Shown here one piece after another: positions 40,401 to 51,435 of a stretch of DNA of 64,000 nt. This DNA is from Cardiocondyla obscurior (Eukaryota > Arthropoda > Insecta > Hymenoptera > Formicidae): positions 3,698,001-3,762,000 of the forward strand of contig NC_091864.1 of NCBI RefSeq assembly GCF_019399895.1, read 5' to 3'. How positions within the stretch are numbered: the stretch's first letter is position 1; every line of letters starts with the position of its first letter. The position numbers and the translations under genes are program-made. The notes below the pieces were generated by a model. The model was not told where the DNA came from, did not search any database, and saw only the letters and a program-made list of their open reading frames with translations.

Positions 40401-43400
40401 GAATCTGTTTCGTATATTAAACTCATCTCATCATTCTGTAAGATGATGTGTGACTGTTCCCCGTACGTTAATACACCGTGTGAGTGTAGAGGTATTGTAA
40501 TAGATGTACGTTAGTCAAGTCGTTAGATGCGACTGGTCATTTCATATTTGTGCGAAAGTTGGACGTCCCGTGATTGGACGCTTGAGTTACTGAGTTGTGT
40601 GAGTGCATGTATGAGCGGAGAGAAAGCAAAAAGTCGAGAGCAGACATATTCAGAGACAAAGCATAAGCGTATTAAACGATGCGATTTATTAATAGTTTAT
40701 TTGGTCCCGACATTAATTAAAAGTGCTTCTTTCAAATCAATCCGCACTTTTTCAGTCTCGTGGAAGCATTCTCGAATGCAGAGGCGACAAAAAATGTACC
40801 TTCGCGAGACGCCTCGCGCTCGCCAAGCCTACTCACCTACTGTTTCCATTTTTTAGTTAGTTCTTACAAATGTGCCGAGCTCGGCAATTAGAACTCGATC
40901 CGCACGGACTCGATTAAGTTAGGTTCCTGTCCACGACAGCGTGTTATCTTTGTCCGCGGATAAAGAGTATCGAAAGAGAATGCGGAGGCGACGTCGTCTA
41001 ATTAGAAAACGAACGATTACCTTCTGTATTCCAGTGCCTTTCCACTGGTTGCTTTGTCTTGTACGTCGAAGTCACTCGCGAACTTGGATTAACACGTCGG
41101 GCGTAACGTACGAAACTTTCGTCGCGTCCAGTACTCGCAGCTATAGTATATTCCGCTTGTCGTACTTGAAACCAGATATGGCGTTTGCTGCGATGACGGC
41201 GGCTAGCGTAATTCGTGACTTCCTCCGTCTTCATCCCTTCCCTCGGCCGCCGAGAACGCGGAACATAGTAACAGTGATGGGAATCGGGCCGGAATTTTCA
41301 CGCGTGCGCGTTGAAAATAAATCTCAATGTAGTAGCTACTACTACTACTGAAAAAATGTATCGGTGATGATTCATGCATAATGTATTCTAATAATAAAAA
41401 AGCTATTAAGAAACGTAGAATTAGAGGGACCACCACTGATACATTTTTTCAGTAATAGTAGCTACATTGAGATTCATTTTCAACGCGCATGCGCGAAAAT
41501 TCCGTGTAGAGCGCCGATCCTTCCCCCTCAGTCCTCGGTTACCGGTGCTACGGGAAGCATCTATGCGCGCGCTCCGTGTGATATTCGGCGGACGCACAAC
41601 GCGACAAGGTTACGTACGCTAGCGCCATCACCGCGGCCGACGCCATATCTGTCCTTCGGGGTGCACCAGGTGTACTACACTCGCGAGTGACGCCTACATC
41701 GCGTTCGATATATCGAAACTAACTTCACTCGCGAGTCAGCCATTTCCTTCTCAACCAGGGCGTTAGTTTTCGATCATAGCGGCTGCACCTCGATCGCCTT
41801 CTTCGTCGCGGTCGAGTTTCTCGTTCCGTTTACGAGATACGTGACTCTTGGACTCGGTGAAAGTCAAGGACACGCGAAACATTCGGTCTAAATTACGTGC
41901 TCGACGTATCGTGAACCCGCTCCACTTGCCGCTGATGCAGCTTGCACCGTGCTGCAGGTTTTCGGCGTCGCTTATTCCGCGGACGAGAGTGGATCGTGAC
42001 GCGGTGACGCTTTAGTTGTTTTGCTCGTCGCATCACGTCGCAACCGGTCGAGATTGAGGACGATTCTAGCAAAGACTCGCCGGAAAAAAGCAACGCTACG
42101 AACAGTGTGAGTGTAGATTCGGACAAGGACTCGTTCGCCGTGCTTCTTATCGTTAGTTTTAATCGTCAAACATCGTCGCGATAATTCTCCGTCACTCATT
42201 CGGTCGGTCGTTTGTCAAGCGAGGGTGTTCGTAATAGTGATACATAAATAGAACAATCAGGGTGATAGGATAAAGTGAAGAAAAAGCTGCAGTATGTCGA
42301 GATAATTCAGTCCCACGGAAGGAAGGAAGGACGGACGGAAAGGAGGGAGAAAGGACGGCAGTTGTCGGCAAGTTACTTTTTCTTATCGTTGGCGTCTCGT
42401 CAAATAAAATGCGATCCCAATTTTAGTACACGGTTTAACCTAAAAAAGCCTTTTCGATTTTTTTTTCTGTAATATATTTATAACCGTCTAAAACAATTTC
42501 TTTTAAGAGTTTGAGAGATACGTGAAAACTTTAACGAGCAAATAAGTAACTGCGAAATTAATGCGACCTCGCGCATTCCGCGTGTACATACATACCGCTT
42601 GAAATTTTGCAATTTCAACGTAACTCCAGAGATAAGTTACGAAACACGATTTGCATTTTCGTTTTTACTTCGGCGTTTGAGACGTGACACGTGTAAATCT
42701 GTCAAAGGGACTTCTTTCCGGGCGAAGATGTTCCTCAAATGTGATTTGAAATGCAAATCGACTGTAAGTGAAGAGTATGAATTCTCAACTAGATATTTCC
42801 GGGTGTATTTTTTCCTCTCTTTTTTTTATTTTTAAAGACGTGTGCTAAATTACAACATCCGAGGGTCATATACATATTATAATTTGTCGAAAAGAAGTCA
42901 CAAACATATTATTAATATTAAACGAAACATATATTCCGAGATATTTCCGAGTCTTTTCGCAAATCTCGCAATTATACCTTTCGCAGTCTGCTACAGTTAA
43001 ACATCCCGCGGCTCAAGTACAATCTAATTGATTTAAACGTGATTTACATTACATGCAGCGTTAAATTTTGCCTTATTAGATTTGCGCTTCACTAATCACC
43101 CATTATTCTCGCTGACGGCGCGGCGTTTTCTTGCAACGTGATCATGAATTACGTTTTACAGTGGTTCGTAATCCCACGGCTGCTCGCGACTGCCTCGCCG
43201 ATGCAATGCATATTTTATCAAGCCACGTCACGTGCCTGACGTTGAATCCCTCGTTACGTCGTACCGTAATCCGTCGCGATAAACATTTCTCTCGGCCGAG
43301 CCCAACTGACCGACGTAGATTAACTCGCGGAGAACGCCCGGGTTAAGTTATCGATTTTTGCATTTCGCGGTTGCCCGCCGATCTTCTTGCCGCTTTCCCT

Positions 43401-46400
43401 CAAATCGTTTCCTCCCCGCGTTCGCTCGCGCCCTACGCCTCGTATCCCTTCTTTTGTTCTCGCTTTTAAACTTTTCAATTTTAATTCCCAACCGCAAATC
43501 GCATTATAATTTAATATCGCAGCCCGTAAAGTAATTATCAACGATATTGCACGGCGCGCTTTATTCGCGAGCCACCGAACCGCCGTTCAGAAAATCATTC
43601 AACGCGTCATCGACAATGCGATAGCTCTCGCTCTCGTCCTGGGATTATTATTATTATTATTATTGGCGAAGGGAGGACGTTGATCGACGACGCGATTCAC
43701 CGCCGCTATCGGCCACTATCGGACCGGGGTCGGCACCGTTGACGTCCTCGGCGTTGACGCGCGTTGTAATAGCCTCCGCAATTGTAGTCCGCGCTGACAT
43801 TCGACGACCTGGCGGCGTTCCAGAACGCCCGGTACCGGCACCGAAACAGTTTGCCAGCCGAACCGACAGCTTCCTCAGCGTACGTTTCAGAACGTCCCTC
43901 CCCCCTTCGTTATCCCGCTCGCGGACCGCGAGATCGTAGCTCGCTTTGTAACTCACGTTCGGATCAGCCTTTTGATTCGGGTTACTATAGTCGGCGGATA
44001 GGCGCTGCTGACGGACTGTACACAGAGGGGTTGGATCGCGGTGACGCTAAAGGTGGCCAGAGGGTATCACTCGGCCATGGTCGGATGCGCGTCCAGGAAA
44101 TTGACGCTCGCGTCTCCGTTTACATTCGACGCCCGACGTCGACGCGATTACGATACGGTGGGGCTTGCGCTTTTTTTGCATGGCCTCAAGTCGAACGCGC
44201 GACTCTCTCTTACGTCGGTCAACTGCGAGATTACGCGAACAGATAATACGCAGCGCTTAATTCGCCGCTCTCGCTGATCGACGGTTCGAGTCGGCATTCT
44301 CTTTAAGACGAGGCACTTCATCTCGTCTCCAATTTTCCTGCGCTCCCCGAGATCGATCGATCCTTCCTCTCTCCGTCGACGACATTGGAATTCTAATCAG
44401 CCTTCCAATTGGTAGAATAACGCCTTTGGTATTTTGATTAAAGTTCGCGTTGCGCATTTCTACTTGCATCCCATTTCTTGTATATTTATGTATGTGGAAT
44501 TTCCAGACGGTATTCTATTACCGTTTATTAAATGATATATTTTCTTTCTGTTACAGAATCGACGCAGCTGTCAACGAGTGTCGTTACCGCCGATAATTAT
44601 TAATTACACGAACCACGGCGGGTTCGTCGGCCGTTCCGAGACTTCCGTGTAGTATTCGGGCGTGATTTTTTTCGTACGACTTAATTTTAAACGCGAGTGC
44701 CGAACATGAAACGCGCCGATAATTTTCGCGATTGTAACTTCACCCGGGCGCGTTCGCGAGTTTCCAGGGCGCGGAAGGATGGCTCGTCACGTCCCCTCTG
44801 AGAGGAGGAGCAGGCCTCGGATAGGTATCCTGCATCGGCGGAGCAACTCTTAGGTGAGCATAAATTTCTTTTATAAAATCTTTATTAAATAAAGACATTA
44901 ATTTTTTTTTTTAATATATGTCAAAAAATATGATATATTTTTTATGTTACAGCCACCGGCCGAATTCAACAACTCCGCTGACGCTCATGCAGTTCGGTGA
45001 GTCGCATGGTTTTTTCTAGTATAATGTAAATTCTGCATGCCATCAGTTGAATGAAAAATTAATAGCGCGTTTGTTATGTAAGTTAGTTATTTCTTTCCAA
45101 GTTCAGTTCAATCTAAGGTTAATTGTCAAAAATTTGTCAGCAGTCTCGGTTAATTGTCGATTAGATAATCGTAGAAGATATACCGATCGTCGACGTTCAA
45201 TCGTACGCGTTCACGCTTTTCGATGAGTTTGTCGCGATTAATCGCGAATGGAACGCGATCAAGGTTTTCTTTCCAATCTCTTTGACTCTTTCGCCAATCT
45301 ATTGAGCGTTATTAAAGTTGTCTCGGAGACAAATCAGTGAAATAAGTTGTTTTAGATTGTTTAGCCGCCGCAACAGGTTGTGCGACTCAACAGGTTCGGT
45401 CGCCTTGGAGAGTCTGCTCAGACACTAGCGATGCGTAGTCTGCGTCGGGTTTCGTTTAATTTGATTTTCCACTTGAAGATCAGGTGCAGACGTCTCGAAA
45501 TCTCTGCTCAAAGTCCTCGTACGCGGTCTCAGAAAAATCTGCTCCTCGATATAAACAACACTTGACTCAAGCTCGGTCCTTGTAGCTTATTTCGCAAAAG
45601 ATTTTCCGTAGCGCAAACTATTTCGCCAAGTTCGTACTCCGAGATCGCTATTCCCGCTGGCGTTACGCCGAACGTTAACGGTTTGCGTAGCAATTCGTTC
45701 ACGTCGAATGGCAAAATGTACCGTGTCGTTTCCAAAACCGTATCGATGACGTGTGCGCGGCGTTTTAACTGACGTCGACGACATTTACGTTGCGGTCGGC
45801 AGCATTTGCGTGTTGATCGGTGCCGCGAGGCTGCCGATGCAGCCTCTTTAACCGGAGGTTTCTCCGGAAGTTTTGTTTCCGGACGGATGACTGACGTGGA
45901 GACGAATCGTTGCGCGGCTCGCGGTTATAACAGAAATAACAATTGGCGATTCAAGGTGGTATTGGCATTCGCGTTGGCAGCCGCGGATTGTGTCCGACGG
46001 CGAAATCGACATCGGCGGTTCCGATTTTAAATTCGCCTTTCCGCCCGCGCGTCGGTCCGCGTTTTCCCGTCAATTTTATCGGCCGCTATTCTCCGTCAGG
46101 CCAGAAAAGCGATACCGGCGATCCGAATATTCGCCCAATTTCTCCGCGAGTTCTCCCGCGGCTTCTGCCTGAGAAGTGCAGCCGGGCCGAGTGATCCATT
46201 CCTGACGTTTGATTGAACCGCGAGCTGCATGTTCTCGCGAAACAATGATATTCCAGTCACGTTCGCTATTATGATGGGTATCGAAGGTAATATTCGCGTT
46301 CGTATTACGAATACTATTTTGTGAATAACGATTTTATCGAACAATTCCGCATTCCTCGTGGGCGAAGATGACGAGCGGTGGAATTTTCATGTTTTTAAAT

Positions 46401-48027
46401 TGTCCCTCGCGTTGTTATACTCGATGTATTTGTCGCTGCCCATTGCTCGCCGAATCGCGTCGATCCGAATCTCTGCGCTCGATCAAAGCTCCTCGCGTTT
46501 AAACCAGGCTTTTTTTTTTTTTTACATTTTTTTTTATCGCGTCTTTGGCTGCGCGCTGATCTTCGTTTTCGTATTATTCACGAAGAAGCTTTTAAAGAGG
46601 TTGAAACATCGCTTCGTTACTCAGATACGTCGTCGATTCTCAGAGAATCTCTTTCTCCGAACTCGTTTCAGTCCTTTCTTTGCGTCTGTTGCAAAATGGT
46701 TTTATTATTAAACGATTTAATATCATTTTAGTTTGCGCGGTAACGGAATCCAGCCACGTTTCCTCTTCTCTAGAGAGCTTTATTCGATTCTTCAGCCACG
46801 TTGTAAGCATCGTGTAACCGTCTCTCGGCTAAAATTGAGCATTTATCCCGGTGAGAAATGATCGATCGGATGTACGTCGAATTGATTCTGTTCCGTGCAG
46901 TCGCTCGCCGTCGAAGTCGACGTCAATTCGAAATTTTTCTGACCGTCGTTGCCAGCGTGGCCTTGGTGATAAATCTCGAGGGAAATATCCGGTCGGGATT
47001 TCATAGTCTAATCCAAAGAGAGAGCGTCAAAAATCGATCGGTTCACCCGCGAGTTCTTATACGCGTGGAAAAATATATCGCGCGATAGCGCGGACTCGAG
47101 GGAATTAATTAGTAAACTCGTCGGTCTGTTCCGCGTTTCAACGCTCGCGGATAGAATAACTTTTCGTTAACGGAACAATCCGGGAACGAGAAGACTGGCA
47201 TTCTCACGCAATCCGGTACCGGATCGCCGAGTACATTTTACCATTGTCTACGCGTCGCGATAATGCCTTTAGTACGAGCAAAACGGCGCGCCGCGGGATA
47301 AACTTGTTGATTATCAATGCATGAAAGCGCGTTTCTCAACCAAGTTTCGAAAGCCACTTAGGAGAGTTCGCTAGATCAAGCCCGATAGTTATTAGATACC
47401 GTCAGTTCGATAGCGTTTATAACTAAATGAATGCGATGGGTGAATTGAAATGAATTGAAATTTGTTGACCGGACCCGATGCGGATTATATTCTCCGGCGG
47501 AATAAATCAGTCGCGCGGAGGTTATTATGATTTGTACTTTCGATTAAGAAGTTTCTTTCTTAAAGCTACAATGTTTTATCGATCGTCACTTTGTTAGACC
47601 GGGCACCGGGATGGTCGTTAGTAATGATCGTTAAAGTTGAGGACGACGCTACTCGTTAGTCCGCAAACTCCCTCGTTCTTTCGTGCGAGACTAGATTTCG
47701 CTGCAGACTTTTGTCGTTTAAAGCGACTCGGATTGCCGTAATCGATCCGCGTACCGGTGATAATCCCCGCGAAGCAAGACTCGCGCTTCGATCGTTCGGG
47801 GAAATTGAATCGCGGCCCCGTCGTCGTTGCGATAGGAAAAGAAGGCCCGGGTGGTCAAATTCCTTGGACGGAATCGAGCACGATTGCACTCGACGTCTCT
47901 TCCACGTCGTTCGATAACGGCCGTCAAGTCCGAACGTCGCTCGACATCTCTGTCTTCGGCATATAACCGCCATCGAGCCCCGAGCTTGACCTTTCGAACG
48001 CGAATTTAATTCACGAATTTGATCAGG

Positions 48028-48058
<31 letters not shown>

Positions 48059-51000
48059 TGCCGAATTCGCGATGACTGCTCCACTCGTATAAACGCGTAC
48101 AACGTGTGTATGTATTACTCGTATCTGGTTCGGCGATCGTTGACTAAATTTCCGTTTGAGAGAAGTGCCGGGATATATTTTTAGATATCATCGAGTTTTC
48201 ACTCTACGCGTAGCAGCATTTGCAATCGCGCGTCGCGTACTTATTCGTAAGTGAACTAGATTGTAGCCACGTCCGTAAATTGTTCACTCGAACGTTGATC
48301 GCCGCCGTGGTTTGAAACAGGCGTGCCGCTACCGACTATCAAGGATATAGTCGTGCTGAAAACATGGGCTTGTGCGCTGAATTCGCCATCGATCACCTTG
48401 CTCTAATTTAAAGACGAAACTTTTGAATAATTCACTTTATTTATCCTTTTTATTTTTTACCCTAATTTATTCACTCTGTTTGTCAATCAAGTTTGCCGGT
48501 TAAACGACAATCTCTCCTATTAATAGCGCGGACGGTTAATCAATAACGATAATTAATAGAATTTAAGGACTAATAGAGTTTATAAAGTTAATGAAATGGA
48601 TAGAATGTTACGTCTCTCTAATGGAATTTAAGATTGGCAACTGATAGGATTTTATCGAGGCTACGGGATATAGGCAACAGATGCAGCCGACGATCGGAAA
48701 TCGGCCACCGTCAATTTATACTCTCCGCCGAGCATGGAGCAATCTGCCACGCGTCACCAATAAGCACCACTTTTACCGATGCACCGACGACGGTATTAGC
48801 CGCGCTACATTTCGGACTTTAATCGAGTCTTTTTCATCGACCCTCGGATGCATCACCCGGGCGATCCCCGGAGCGATATTTCAGGATTTATTTACTTTCT
48901 TTATCGAGATGCTTTCCCACCGTTTCTCGCAAACGTCCCGCCGCGACCGATCCACGGACTGCCGTTTATGTTTTTATTACGCGTCATCGAGCTCTCGTTG
49001 AATTTCTAATACGAAGGGAACAGGTATATATATATATATATATATATACCTGTGTGTGTATGTTCTCCTCGGGCTTCGCGTTTCTTATTTTATCGCTTGG
49101 CGAAGCAACCCTCTCCGGGGGCTCCGTTTACAAGTACGACTCGGCGATAGCGCCGGCATTCTTTCGACATGGCTCTCTCATTTGAATTGGTATCGGAAGC
49201 ACGTACGTGACATACCGCGCAAGGAGCTAACTGCTCCCCGTCCTCAACGTCATGCCGCGTGAGTTTTCTATGCACGAATAATGGATGCCAAACATACGCA
49301 GGAACGCAATAATGACGTCAACATCGCGAAATGCATAGGCTTCAAACGCGAGTAACATCCTACGTTCAGCAGCTTCCTAGAATTGTAGAGTATTGTCAAA
49401 TAACAGAAGTCTCTATTTCTAAATGCAAAGCCGGTGAAATAATACATCGCTACCTCTTCTCGCTTGTCTCTTTGATGTGAAATCTCTTTAAAAATGCAAT
49501 TACGTTGTATGCAAACCGGTTGTATTCATTATGCGTTACTGCAGTAGCGGGGTATGTTTGCCGTAACATTTACCGACACCTTGAACCTCGCTGTCGAGTT
49601 ATTACGTCACGATATTAATCTTTAACCCTTCAGTGGGCGCGTCGGCATTTGAAACGTAAGAGACCCGCGTGTAGGGTGTCGAAAATGCTAGAGAGCGAAA
49701 TTTCTCATCGTGGCAAATTTTAATTTAAAAATTAGGGTGTTCCCCGTTAATTCGACGAGTCAATATAACGTAATCGATCCTGAATAAACGTTCGGCGATG
49801 AATATTTCAATATCGCTGCCTTCCGTTACGTAACACGGATACGCTCTTGTTCGTAAAACGTGTGGGTAAGCGTGGGTGGTATTTTTCCCCGTGGAAAATT
49901 GAACGCCAGCGCGTTTTAACGGGATAAGACGGTTTCGGGGGCGCGCGCGCGAAAGAAGTGCAACCGACGATGAAAAGATACGAGCGAAAGGGAAGTACAA
50001 AAGGAGGAGAAAGCTCTTCTCGAATAAGGAGAAGAATCTTAAGTATTTTCCCGATGATAACAATCTTTTCGGATAAATATCGAACGGGAGAAGTCTTTCC
50101 GATACTTTTGCCGGCGAGTCGACGAATTGTACGGTGGAAAAGATTCGTTCACCGGTGGCGCAACCGAAACGAAAATAATCTCAACAATTCAATTCCGGGC
50201 TCGGCTGAAAAGCCGGGGGAAAACTGTGTTTTGAAACGGGCGGAATGTCAGATAAACCTATTATTTACGAAAATGGAAAATAATGTTGCGCGGAAAGATT
50301 CAGCTAGCCAAATTACGTGCCGTGGGTTATTCGCAATTTTCCTCGGCGTGCAATCGTACTTTAATGCGTCCCGTTGCGATCCGGCTAGGGCTCTTAAATT
50401 CCCAATTAGGCAAAAAGACGTGGCAATTATTCGCGATTAATATTTCAATCGTTAATGCGACCTGCGACGAAGCAGGACGTTTCTCCGTCTCTCGCGTGAG
50501 GGCACCCGGCATTAACCGCAGAAACCTAATTAGTATCAAGGCCAATTTCGTTTCGCGTTCCGTGCAATCTCTAACTTTCTTCAGCCGATTATGTTTATTG
50601 GAATTTCCCGCTAATTATCATGGCGATTACGTCGTTTCCAGTCTGATCGTTTTCTCGAAAAGGCGGCGCCCTCCGTTCGCTTATACTCGGATATAGAATA
50701 TTTCAAAGTAACGATACAAATGATTCTTTACTTCGCGCCGCGGTGATTATCTATCCCCTTTCTTTCTTTTCCCACGCGGATAGGAGGAGACTTTTGCCAA
50801 GCCTCTTTTTCTCACGATTACGGGCGGCGATCGTCTTTTTCTCTCAAGATCAACCTACCCCTCGTATTGACAGGCTAACGTGCCTTCCTACGGTGGGTAG
50901 CGATAACAGCAATATCTCTGCGTGGGCTATCGAGTGCGGAGCAAATTAACTACCGGTCCAATCCCCGAGTTCTTTTTATATCTACGATTACGTCTGCTGG

Positions 51001-51382
51001 CGACGCGACCGATTCTCTAGAGTGCGACGGATAAAATCGCGTGAAAATTCATTTCGAATACGGGTTTACCGTTGAATCCGCGCTTTACCGTAAACGCGCG
51101 TCTCACTTCGACGCGGGCGATCGGCCTCTGTCGCTGTCTCCGGGCGATATCAATTCATCGGAATAAATTTTCGTTGTCTGCGCGTCGATTAAGTTCCCTC
51201 CGGTCCATTCAATTTCATCGCATTTACAGAAGCTCGTTGCAGCTACGTATAAAGCCTCGCTGTAATACATTTAATGATCTAGATAAAAGCCTCCGCAGTG
51301 AAAATCGATCGCAACGATATCCGTGCGGGCTACAACACCCGTTATTTCTATCACAATAGGTGCAATGCTTACATTCTGATGG

Positions 51383-51435
<53 letters not shown>

